In this document: piece after piece, positions 8,200 to 15,233 of the stretch
Layout of the letters: each line of letters opens with the position of its first letter
How positions within the stretch are numbered: the stretch's first letter is position 1
Assembly (NCBI GenBank): GCA_964589765.1
Contig: CAZPUM010000009.1
Span: 1-44,427 of the forward strand
Origin: UBA525 sp964589765
GTDB lineage: Archaea; Nanobdellota; Nanobdellia; Woesearchaeales; UBA525
DNA: 44,427 bases
Reading direction: 5' to 3'
Made by a program: the position numbers and the translations under genes
Notes under the pieces: generated by a model
Database searches by the model: none
Seen by the model: the letters and a program-made list of their open reading frames with translations, nothing else
What the model was told of the DNA's origin: nothing

Positions 8200-8545
8200 T
8201 CTGTTGTCTCTGTATGCCCTCCAGGGCGTTTTCTGTCGTTACTGTCCCGGTCCCCACGACCAGGTTATCTCTCACACCACGGCGGATTGGGTCGCGCCGT
8301 TAGTATACACTTTTGTATAGTGTTTCACTTATTGTCCTAAGTCATATTTAAACATTTCGATAACTAATTTAGTACAGCAATTCGTTAATTAATGGAACGT
8401 TAAAGTAGATATCACAACAGTAACAAAGACATACTGACGTCGAGAAATCAGTTCTATTTCAGAATTTCACTAATTAAATAAAAACTAAAATAATGCCAAA
8501 AAGACCTCTTTCACAAATTAATTAATAGCTTAATTAGACCTATTT
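8200..8545. promoter_or_regulatory. Intergenic promoter region with GTATAC inverted repeat
   Basis: This 346-bp gap holds no gene that I can support. It contains TATACA-CTTT-TGTATA (8304-8319) in an AGTATAC/GTATAG pair (8302-8320). A minus-strand TATA-like sequence (GTTTAAATATGAC, 8353-8341) lies about 26 nt upstream, so the repeat is at the predicted transcription start of the 199-aa regulator. The rest (8360-8545) is AT-rich and includes several TTAATTAA-like stretches after the stop of the gene at 8546-9259. Confidence 0.6.
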
Positions 8546-9259
8546 CTAACCAAGCTCAGTGAAGAAATAGTATGTTGTTGGAGCCTCATTCCCTGGTTTG
8601 TTGTTTTCACCTACGAGAAGCTGAAAGTCCATCTCCTCATTGTTATAACCAAGAGTGCCTGCCTCAATTATTGTACTGTAAACAAGCTTCCCATCACCAT
8701 CAGATAAAAGGACTTGGTAGAACTCAGTTGATTGAGCCACTCCGTTAACATATACATTTGTGCTGTAACAACTGTTCTGCGTTATATTTTTTGTACCGAT
8801 GAAGAAACTAGGGTGTGCTGTGCTGTTATAAGTGTTTGTTACACTATCCCCGTCCCCAACAACTTTTTCCAAATGCGATTCCTCGATAAGCCTCTCAGAA
8901 GAATCAGTACAGTTGATTGTAGACCAATCTATTGTTGAGTTTCTCGATGCATATACCTCTCCTGTTGGGGTCGCATTTCCCCAAGAATAGAAGGTTTCGT
9001 TCTGACCATCCTCCAAACGGATGTTTCCTGTTATGTTTCCAAAGTAACCTTGCCACGCATTGGTGATTGAGATAGCATCTATCTGTAACCTAGTAACGTT
9101 TCCTCCTTGAGCTGATGCGTTTGCAAATGTACCTCCCGGCAATTCTCTACGAGAGGATTCCAATGCCTGCAAAGAACTTGGGTTAATCGGTTCTGCTAGC
9201 ACGATAGGCATCGTCGCCAGGAGTAACACTCCGAGCACGAAAAGAGGGAAGAGTCTCAT
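8546..9259 (-). CDS. Six-paralog secreted surface protein family, member 3
   Basis: 237 aa. Signal peptide (LFPLFVLGVLLLATMPIVLA) followed by EPINPSS. Family blocks: QGGNVTRLQIDAISITNAWQ, GYFGNITGNI, TGEVYASRN, Cys in TINCTDS, Cys in TQNSCYSTNVY, MDFQLLVGEN and terminal TTYYFFTELG. Its ATG overlaps the stop of the winged-helix regulator at 9256-9804 by four bases. This is the closest relative of member 2, and their coupled regulators are also paralogs, so the regulator/surface pair was probably duplicated as a unit. Confidence 0.83.
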   Translation of the reverse strand: MRLFPLFVLGVLLLATMPIVLAEPINPSSLQALESSRRELPGGTFANASAQGGNVTRLQIDAISITNAWQGYFGNITGNIRLEDGQNETFYSWGNATPTGEVYASRNSTIDWSTINCTDSSERLIEESHLEKVVGDGDSVTNTYNSTAHPSFFIGTKNITQNSCYSTNVYVNGVAQSTEFYQVLLSDGDGKLVYSTIIEAGTLGYNNEEMDFQLLVGENNKPGNEAPTTYYFFTELG

Positions 9260-9804
9260 CGTTCCTGCTGGTACAGAATGTAACCTGTCGGCTCGTTGTC
9301 CGACCTTACTATTACTGAGCCAAATTCACCGCCTACGAGAACTGATTCTGGCAGACCTTTTGCATCCACTTCAAGAACCGGTTTGCCTTCCTCCATTCCA
9401 GCATATGTTAAACTCTTAATTGTACTGAGCTTCTGTTCAATCTGCCAGAACGCTTTTTCCAAAGCATACCTTATCTTGGAATCTTCAAGGAACCATATTC
9501 TCAGGACAGCCTTGTTTCGCTCGCTAAGCTGAACCACTTTTTTGTCCACGAAGTTATCAGTCGTGGCTATCATGTAGCTCAGGTTTCCTGCAAGTCTGTA
9601 TATAACTCGGGGCTGTCCTTTGTCCCTGTTTGGGACGCGTTCGCTTGTTATCAGCCCCGCCATCTCAAGGAGTCTTAGTTGCTGACTCACATTAGCGAGG
9701 CTACTGCCAAGTTTTTGCGCTATCTCTATCGGTGCCGAGGGAGTCTCTTCAAGAATCTTTAGGATCTCCCATTTTGTTGCTGTAAATAATGTCTCTGTAT
9801 CCAA
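9256..9804 (-). CDS. ArsR-like winged-helix regulator, paralog of the 7600-8199 protein
   Basis: 182 aa from TTG 9804. I chose this start because AAAGGTGG lies six bases before it and the product then begins (M)DTETLFTATKWEIL, aligning residue for residue with MEHETLFTASKWDIL of the paralog; a GTG at 9813 lies inside the ribosome binding site. The DNA-binding domain has SSLANVSQQLRLLEMAGLIT and wing PNRDKGQPRVIYRLAG. The C-terminal domain keeps the EKAFWQIEQKLS and GYILYQ blocks. It is coupled by ATGA to secreted member 3. Upstream are a TATA box (~9883-9893) and a GTATAC-type inverted repeat at the predicted start site. Confidence 0.85.
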   Translation of the reverse strand: MDTETLFTATKWEILKILEETPSAPIEIAQKLGSSLANVSQQLRLLEMAGLITSERVPNRDKGQPRVIYRLAGNLSYMIATTDNFVDKKVVQLSERNKAVLRIWFLEDSKIRYALEKAFWQIEQKLSTIKSLTYAGMEEGKPVLEVDAKGLPESVLVGGEFGSVIVRSDNEPTGYILYQQER

Positions 9805-9854
9805 TCCAACCACCTTTGTCGCACTGACGCGTTAAGCGTCGAATCACCGAAGTG

Positions 9855-9893
9855 ACTATACTTATCCGTATACTGGTAGCGCTTATTTATAAA
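9855..9893 (-). promoter_or_regulatory. Promoter with GTATAC-type inverted repeat
   Basis: On the minus strand a TATA box (ACTTTATAAATAAGC, 9895-9881) is followed by an ACTATAC-TTATCC-GTATACT element (9855-9874 on plus) that covers the predicted transcription start. Downstream in the leader is GTGCGACAAAGGTGG, whose 3' part is the ribosome binding site of the 182-aa regulator. Confidence 0.6.
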
Positions 9894-9899
9894 GTAATT

Positions 9900-10215
9900 G
9901 GTAGTTATGAAGTTACTGTAGTATCGTCAATAAAGTACCGATAATCAGTTCAGTATTACAGAAATTTCAGTAATTAATCAAACGGTTAAATAGAGCTTTG
10001 AAAAAATAAATGTTGAGCTCATTAGTAGCCCCCCAGCAAGATCTAGAACTAAAAACATTTAATGTTTATTATTTTAATATCTTACATAATGTTCTTAATT
10101 AAAACATATTATGTCAGATATATACAGATATCTTTAAATATATCATCTTACAAAGTATGTCTTAAGGGACTTCAGCGGCGCATCCTAGGAAACAGTGTCG
10201 CGGACAGTGGCATAA
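9900..10215 (+). promoter_or_regulatory. AT-rich intergenic region with inverted repeat and TATA box
   Basis: The gap between the divergent regulators holds no gene that I can support. An inverted repeat ACATAAT...ATTATGT (10084-10090/10108-10114, 17-nt spacer) lies about 20 bp before a strong TATA box (TCTTTAAATATATC, ~10131-10144). Transcription from this box would start near 10165, giving a ~50-nt leader before the GTG at 10216. The repeat is placed where an activator or TFB-blocking repressor would act. Confidence 0.5.
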
Positions 10216-10653
10216 GTGGAAGAGAACAGCAACCAGTACACTTTCTCATACAGAGTTGATAGCTACTACCACCCTATAACTGAAGAACCATTTCTAACTG
10301 AACCCCAAGAAACAGTCCCTATAGATATCTTTAGACATGCCTCAACAGTCCAGGCCATCGCCAGATATCTTGTCGACTATAAAGGTCTGAAATTCTCAGA
10401 AGCAGGTTCCTTACTACAAAGAAACCCAAAAAACGTCAGAACATCCTACTACCAAGCAACCCCCTTACCAAAAATAGACGAAAACACACTAAAAGTCCCA
10501 CTTTCAATTTTCAAAACACATCTCGCACCCCTTGAGGCACTTGTTCTATACCTGAAATCCCTTGGCCTCAAGAACGCAGAGATAGCCAGGACATTAAACC
10601 TCGACCCCAGGACAACTCACACCGTTGCAAAACGCGGGGAGGTGAAGCGATGA
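10216..10653 (+). CDS. Tandem helix-turn-helix regulator
   Basis: 145 aa from GTG 10216. The protein consists of two related halves. The first (~33-85) begins VPIDIFRHAS and contains GLKFSEAGSLLQRNPKNVRT; the second (~93-145) begins VPLSIFKTHL and contains GLKNAEIARTLNLDPRTTHT. Both are sigma-region-4-like HTH units, and the shared VP-x-x-IF lead-in indicates an internal duplication. The last bases overlap the ATG of secreted member 4 (10650-10653). It is unrelated in sequence to the two ArsR-like regulators, although it has the same gene arrangement. It is a likely local regulator of the surface-protein gene. Confidence 0.8.
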   Translation: MEENSNQYTFSYRVDSYYHPITEEPFLTEPQETVPIDIFRHASTVQAIARYLVDYKGLKFSEAGSLLQRNPKNVRTSYYQATPLPKIDENTLKVPLSIFKTHLAPLEALVLYLKSLGLKNAEIARTLNLDPRTTHTVAKRGEVKR

Positions 10654-11360
10654 GTAATCAACTCAAAGCAATCCTCCTACTGACCTTGTTGCTAACAGCA
10701 GGCCTGTTGGTTCTGGCAGAACCCGAAGGTGCTGTCATTGACAGTAGTACTACAGAGACCCCTGCTGCAAGATCAGCAGGTTCACTCACCACTGCGGGAG
10801 GCAGCTTCACAACCCTCGTGCTAAACGCAACCTCACAAACACAAAAATGGAAAGCCTATGTGGGTAACATTTCAGGAACACTCGCCTTGAGAGACTCTAC
10901 AAACCTTTCAATTTACAGATGGGACCTCACAACAATCACAGGAGAAGTTTATGCTAGCAGAAACGCAAGTATAAACTGGACCAATATAGACTGCGTACAG
11001 AACAGCACACTGAATAATGAGGAGACTGAACTGAACATAGACAACAACGCCGTTGACAGCATAAATGAGACTTTCAACACAAGCATTCACAAACAGTTCT
11101 ATGTCGGAACCACACAAATACCACAGAGTAGTTGCCGTGCAATAGCCACATATGTTAACGACCAGGCACAAACCCCTGACGTTAATGCGGACTTCCAGTT
11201 AATCCTTCTAGAAGACCAAGTCAGCATGGTGTACGCAACACTGCTCGAGGACAGCACGGCAGGTTATGATAACAGTCAGTTTGACTTCCAGATGATAGTT
11301 GCAGAAGACCCGACAGTAACAACACCCAACACATATTACTTCTGGGCTGAACTAGGTTAA
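10650..11360 (+). CDS. Six-paralog secreted surface protein family, member 4
   Basis: 236 aa; the only family member on the plus strand. Signal peptide (LLLTLLLTAGLLVLA) followed by EPEGAV. Conserved blocks: TTLVLNATSQTQKWKAYVGN, ISGTL, TGEVYASRN, Cys in NIDCVQ, Cys in PQSSCRAIATY, FDFQMIVAED and terminal TYYFWAELG. It is translationally coupled to the tandem-HTH regulator and is followed by a strong GC-rich hairpin. The opposite orientation with an unrelated regulator suggests an independent acquisition or shuffling of the surface gene. Confidence 0.83.
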   Translation: MSNQLKAILLLTLLLTAGLLVLAEPEGAVIDSSTTETPAARSAGSLTTAGGSFTTLVLNATSQTQKWKAYVGNISGTLALRDSTNLSIYRWDLTTITGEVYASRNASINWTNIDCVQNSTLNNEETELNIDNNAVDSINETFNTSIHKQFYVGTTQIPQSSCRAIATYVNDQAQTPDVNADFQLILLEDQVSMVYATLLEDSTAGYDNSQFDFQMIVAEDPTVTTPNTYYFWAELG

Positions 11361-11430
11361 GAAAAAAAAGCCCCCGGCCGGTGAACCGGGGGGCGTGGTT
11401 GGGTTATTACTAGGGTGCTAGGCACCCGTC
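11361..11430. terminator. Terminator hairpins between convergent genes
   Basis: GCCCCCGG (11370-11377) pairs with CCGGGGGGC (11386-11394). On the minus strand this stem is followed directly by eight T residues (11369-11362), an intrinsic-terminator layout for the 11469-12407 gene. A second hairpin, GGGTGC-TAG-GCACCC (about 11413-11427), lies beside it. Both could end the plus-strand transcript as well. Confidence 0.65.
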
Positions 11431-11468
11431 GTCGTTTGGTTGGTGGTAACAAAGGTGGTTGGTAACTA

Positions 11469-12407
11469 TCATGTGTATGCTTCCGCCTGGAAGATTATGG
11501 AACCATTACAGATTCCAAATGGGTTGGGCGGAACATATACCACCCAGAAGGTGGCGTTTAGCGATGACCCTGTATCGTTAGTGTTTTGCCTTACACCAAA
11601 ATTAGGGATCGATGTTAGTGAACTACTGAGGTTGATGTACCTGGTAGTATCCTGTCCGTAATCAGTTATATTGTAAAGCTCGTATTCTACTGAGATGTTC
11701 CCAACAGTACAGTTGAAAGACAGACCGTCAAACCTTTCGGCACCGTACCCTTCTACGCTGACATCCATGTCAACATTTCCCAGGTTGGTGACATTAGCCT
11801 GTTGAGAGTCCGAAGTGTCTCCAACAGCCAGTTTACCATAGTCTATTAGAGGAGTGACGTTTAATGCTAGCAAACCATCAAGGTTTGTGTTGTTGTTGTT
11901 CTCTCCGTACCTATACGCTGTTGAAAAGTCGTAGTCATCCCATGCAGTCACATTACATATCCATGAACCTGAGTTCGCAAAGTAAGTAACGTTGAAAAGG
12001 CACGAAACATTTCTCAAGAATGAACCTGTATTACCTAGAATACAACTACCATCAGTATAGTGATAGTTGTTGTCATCAGCATCAGGGTCATTCGAAGTGG
12101 AATTGTGCCAGAACCTTGCCGATACGTTTGTAATTGTTGTTCCGCCGTTGTAATCTCTAATGATTGCTGAGCAATTCAATGTTGTGTTAGTTCCTGCAGT
12201 GAGAGTGACGTTTGAGGCACCATCTTCAATAAGAACCTGCAATACCTCAGGTAACGAGTCGGTTACGTTCAGCCTTGTATCTATTGTTACGTTTCTGTTG
12301 TTAGGCCCCTGAGAAAAACTCAAGGCTTCATAGGAAGTGAACAGCCCATAGAATAGAACACCTAGTACCAGGATGATTGCCAACGCCAAGTCTTTGTTGT
12401 TCTTCAT
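11469..12407 (-). CDS. Secreted beta-sandwich protein, paralog of the protein at 5191-6111
   Basis: 312 aa. Hydrophobic signal (LALAIILVLGVLFYGLFTSY) followed by LSFSQGPNNRNVTIDTRLNV, matching the paralog at 5191-6111. Other shared blocks are ALNVTPLIDYGKLAVG, NVTNLGNVDMDVSVEGYG and the C-terminal GICNGSIIFQA. It is rich in Asn and Thr with many sequons. It starts two bases after the stop of secreted member 5, so the order family member then ~310-aa protein is the same in both loci. Probably part of a surface structure; the biochemical role is unknown. Confidence 0.8.
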   Translation of the reverse strand: MKNNKDLALAIILVLGVLFYGLFTSYEALSFSQGPNNRNVTIDTRLNVTDSLPEVLQVLIEDGASNVTLTAGTNTTLNCSAIIRDYNGGTTITNVSARFWHNSTSNDPDADDNNYHYTDGSCILGNTGSFLRNVSCLFNVTYFANSGSWICNVTAWDDYDFSTAYRYGENNNNTNLDGLLALNVTPLIDYGKLAVGDTSDSQQANVTNLGNVDMDVSVEGYGAERFDGLSFNCTVGNISVEYELYNITDYGQDTTRYINLSSSLTSIPNFGVRQNTNDTGSSLNATFWVVYVPPNPFGICNGSIIFQAEAYT

Positions 12408-12408
12408 T

Positions 12409-13173
12409 TTAACCGTCCAACTCCGTCCAAAAGTAGTATGTTGTTGCTGAACCAGTACTTGCTTCTGGTATAATTATCTGGAAATCGTAAGTCTTATTCA
12501 CATCATTATCAGATACATTGTTGTTGAAACCCCAAGCATTATCATCCAAAACTGTGATGAAGATAGTGTTGTTCTGAGAGTCTTGAGCCAGAACTGCCTG
12601 ATAGAACTGGGATCCATCTAGAGTCTGGTTGGTATCGTTGATGTACGTGGCAGTACTCCTACATGAATTTGCCACCAATGGATTAGTACCATTGACGTTT
12701 CCACCTATTGTTATAGCATCGTGATTGAAGTGTCTGTAAGTTCTGTTCACACTGTCAGCAGCTGTACTTGAAATACCTAAGAAGGTGTCATCTTTCTGTA
12801 TTGTTGTGTTAGTGACACAACTTACGTTTGTAAAGACAGGCGACTCGTTTCTTGAAACGTACACCTCGCCTGCTGTCGAACCAACAACCTCCCAATCATA
12901 GATTGTAAAACTGTTGGCATCATCCAAAGTCAATCGACCAGAAACATTTCCAACATAACCTTTCCAGTTCTGGTCTTGCTGTGTAACGCTCAGAGACAAA
13001 ACAGTGATTGTGCCTCTTGGATCCGCCCTAGAGTCTGCAGTAGATGAAGGCGCACCCAAAGTTTCGGAATTCAATATTGTGCTCCCAGTTGGGTCTCCAT
13101 ATACCAGCACTATTGTGCTGACAAACATAACTGCCATCAGCACCAACGCCATCATCTGTTTTTGTCTGTTCAT
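12409..13173 (-). CDS. Six-paralog secreted surface protein family, member 5
   Basis: 254 aa. Signal peptide (MMALVLMAVMFVSTIVLVYG) followed by DPTGST. Blocks: GTITVLSLSVTQQDQNWKG, YVGNVSGRLTLDD, GEVYVSRNES, Cys in NVSCVT, Cys in VANSCRSTATY, and terminal TTYYFWTELDG. It is closest to member 1 (shared DPTGS start and WKGYVGNVSG), and like member 1 it is followed by a ~310-aa beta-sandwich gene, so the two-gene block was probably duplicated. An AT-rich promoter-like stretch lies at ~13185-13205. Confidence 0.82.
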   Translation of the reverse strand: MNRQKQMMALVLMAVMFVSTIVLVYGDPTGSTILNSETLGAPSSTADSRADPRGTITVLSLSVTQQDQNWKGYVGNVSGRLTLDDANSFTIYDWEVVGSTAGEVYVSRNESPVFTNVSCVTNTTIQKDDTFLGISSTAADSVNRTYRHFNHDAITIGGNVNGTNPLVANSCRSTATYINDTNQTLDGSQFYQAVLAQDSQNNTIFITVLDDNAWGFNNNVSDNDVNKTYDFQIIIPEASTGSATTYYFWTELDG

Positions 13174-13257
13174 TTTGGTCTACCTATACATTAATAGTAA
13201 ATGAAAAATAGGAAATACGGTGCGATTCCGGGCTTGTGTTTGGAACCAAGCGAAACC

Positions 13258-14025
13258 TCAAGCAAGCTCTACCCAGAAGTAGTAGGTTGTCGTGTCTGTA
13301 TCAGTTCCGTGTCCGTCTTCGTTCACCAGTATTTGGAAGTCACAAATCTCGCCGTTATAGCAAGTCTTGTCATCCTGTGATGAACCTATTGTCTTGTTCT
13401 CAACCAGGGTCGTGTAAATCCATCCTCTATCCCTATTTGGATCGTATAATAGAACATTAACATAGTCAGTTTCCTGAGCTGTGTTATCTCTGAACACGTA
13501 GGATGTTGGACAACCAGTCATGGTTCTTGAACCGACCTCAAAGTTAGGGTGGTTTGTCTGGTTGAATGTCTCATTTACTCCATCAACGTGGTCCACATCA
13601 ATGTTGTAGAAAGTTTCAATTGAGCTCCACCATTCACCTGTTGTGTTGGCGTAGTCAAAGCACCTTACTGTAGTCCAGGCTACTGAGTCATTCAACGTTG
13701 CATACACCTGACCTCTTGGTTCAGCTGCTGTCCAGTTGTAGAATGTGTTGTTGTTAGCGTCATCCAATGTAATAGTGGCTGTGATGTTACCGTAGTAACC
13801 CTGCCATGCTTTGGTTTGGAAAACCGCTGTCAGCGAAAGCGCTGTGATGTTACCTGCAAACGCGTCGTGTGTTCTCAATGCGTAGTTTGATTGGTTAAAC
13901 GTAGACTGCCACTCAACATCAAATGTGTTGGGAGCTACTGGCTCGTTTGCACCAAAGACCGCAAAAGCGGTTACGCCTATGAACAACAATGCAAGTATTG
14001 TTACTGCTTTTTGTCTGTGTTCCAT
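13258..14025 (-). CDS. Six-paralog secreted surface protein family, member 6
   Basis: 255 aa. Signal peptide (AVTILALLFIGVTAFAVFGA) followed by NEPVAPN. Blocks: AGNITALSLTAVFQTKAWQG, YYGNITATITLDD, GQVYATLND, Cys in TVRCFDY, Cys in MTGCPTSYVF, and terminal TTYYFWVELA. It has an extra Cys pair (KTCYNGEICDF) absent from the others. No regulator gene is coupled to it. Instead it has a long (~150 nt) structured leader with direct repeats, a hairpin and the GTGCGACAAAGGTG box that forms its ribosome binding site. Confidence 0.83.
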   Translation of the reverse strand: MEHRQKAVTILALLFIGVTAFAVFGANEPVAPNTFDVEWQSTFNQSNYALRTHDAFAGNITALSLTAVFQTKAWQGYYGNITATITLDDANNNTFYNWTAAEPRGQVYATLNDSVAWTTVRCFDYANTTGEWWSSIETFYNIDVDHVDGVNETFNQTNHPNFEVGSRTMTGCPTSYVFRDNTAQETDYVNVLLYDPNRDRGWIYTTLVENKTIGSSQDDKTCYNGEICDFQILVNEDGHGTDTDTTTYYFWVELA

Positions 14026-14208
14026 TTTTTCACCTTTGTCGCACCTAAATGAGGATCATTTTGAGCACCCAAAAACCCGAAAGTTTTTGTGAGCACCTAA
14101 AATAGGAAACTCTACCAGCATGCTCTATCGACGAAAATTCTGTCCACCGATGTCGCACGCTTTATTGTAAAGCAGTATACAAATACCTATACCCATATAT
14201 AAATGTTT
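14026..14208 (-). promoter_or_regulatory. Long structured leader and GTATAC-type promoter of secreted member 6
   Basis: Read on the minus strand: TATA-like CATTTATATATG (14205-14194), then a GTATAC-type pair (14174-14180 and 14187-14192), then GTGCGACA (14158-14151). A perfect hairpin CAAAAAC-loop-GTTTTTG (14070-14076/14083-14089) follows, flanked exactly by two TGAGCACC copies (plus-strand 14062-14069 and 14090-14097). Last comes GTGCGACAAAGGTG directly before the ATG at 14025. The element could act as an operator array or an RNA attenuator. Confidence 0.55.
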
Positions 14209-14257
14209 CCTCTATGAAACCAACAGAAGAGGCCAATATTAAAACAAACTCTGAGAA

Positions 14258-14303
14258 AAGTATATAAACGTCTCGACGGAAAACAAAAGGAGAGGTGGGG
14301 TAA
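14258..14303 (+). promoter_or_regulatory. TATA box and Shine-Dalgarno for the gene at 14304
   Basis: TATATAAA (14261-14268) predicts a start site near 14288. A strong GGAGAGGTG (14289-14297) follows, six bases before ACG 14304. No ATG, GTG or TTG occurs in the open frame until ATG 14691, although a GTG at 14295 is in frame but followed after one codon by TAA. Confidence 0.6.
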
Positions 14304-15233
14304 ACGGTCTTTAAGACTATACTGGAAAACATCCGAAGCTTTTTCGGACGTGAAGAAGAGCTCCTAGCTAAACCTAAGGAGGTACCAGAGGCTGCTAGCG
14401 AAGTATTTGAACATCCTAGAACAAACTCCGAGCCCAGAAAAATTGTCGATAAGCCTCTCCCTGAAAGCCCCAAGCTCCCATTCACACCTGACGATCTCAG
14501 AACAGCACTTGAAAAAAAGAAACCAAGCAAAGAGCCTGAGATTGAAGAGCATGACATTTCACATGAAATAGACCTGTTTGAAGCCTCACTACACCAACCT
14601 GTTGTAGAGAAATCTACAAGACCTGAAAAAATCGACCTTCCTGTAAACACAGACACAAAAGGTTTCTTTGACGAGTTCTCGCAGTTCGCGATGCATGAGG
14701 ATATTGACGCCGGCGGACTTCTGGAAGGTGACATCCTCGATAAAATGAAAGAGTTCCACCGTCACATGTCAGAGAGCAAAGAGTACCTTGTGTACTCCAA
14801 CGAGGTCAGAAGTAAACTTGACCAAAAGGTTTCTGAGTTGAAAACTTTAGAACAGGAGTGGTTCCACACCAAGCAACAGCTAGAAGAGTGTGAAAAGGGT
14901 CTTGCCGATTTAGAACAGGCAATTCAAGAAAGGTCAGGAGAACTAAAACAACTTGTCGGAGAAGCCAAGACCAGAAGAAGACTAGAAAAAGAGGTTAAAC
15001 CAGGGCAGGAGTTTATCTTGTACGACGGCAGAAAACTGACAAGCCTTCTTGACCTCAAGATAGCCCTAAGAACCATGCCCGAATCCGTGTTTAGATATCA
15101 TGTGTCAGGACAGAGAAATGACTTTGTAAACTGGATACTACACTCCTTTGAAGACAAGGAGCTCGCAATAGCCATACGAAACATATCTGATAAAGATAAA
15201 CTGGCAGGGCTTCTTCAGGGGCTCTCAACATGA
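14304..15233 (+). CDS. Coiled-coil protein with C-terminal DUF5752-like domain; non-standard start
   Basis: The conventional start, ATG 14691, gives 180 aa. However, the frame is open and protein-like from just after TAA 14301, beginning VFKTILENIRSFFGREEELL, and promoter and Shine-Dalgarno signals sit directly before 14304. I therefore extend the gene to ACG 14304 (309 codons); this start is unproven. The N-terminal ~130 residues are Pro/Glu/Lys-rich linker, residues ~150-230 a coiled coil (KVSELKTLEQEWFHTKQQLE), and the last ~75 a small domain EFILYDGRKLTSLLDLKIAL...MPESVFRYHVSGQRNDFVNW...LAIAI. The same domain occurs in the HerA-type ATPase and its operon partners across the convergent junction. 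It overlaps the dCTP-deaminase-like gene by ATGA. Confidence 0.7.
   Translation, partial: TVFKTILENIRSFFGREEELLAKPKEVPEAASEVFEHPRTNSEPRKIVDKPLPESPKLPFTPDDLRTALEKKKPSKEPEIEEHDISHEIDLFEASLHQPVVEKSTRPEKIDLPVNTDTKGFFDEFSQFAMHEDIDAGGLLEGDILDKMKEFHRHMSESKEYLVYSNEVRSKLDQKVSELKTLEQEWFHTKQQLEECEKGLADLEQAIQERSGELKQLVGEAKTRRRLEKEVKPGQEFILYDGRKLTSLLDLKIALRTMPESVFRYHVSGQRNDFVNWILHSFEDKELAIAIRNISDKDKLAGLLQGLST

Noticed and set aside
11400..11468. GT-rich repeats (GGTTGG/GGTGGTT) resembling a G-quadruplex or CRISPR-like repeat
   Set aside because: No regular unit or spacers; too irregular for an array and without four G-tracts of useful length.
14162..14734. 190-aa open frame on the minus strand
   Set aside because: Ser/Phe-rich shadow of the plus-strand gene at 14304-15233; covers promoter elements and has no recognisable domain.
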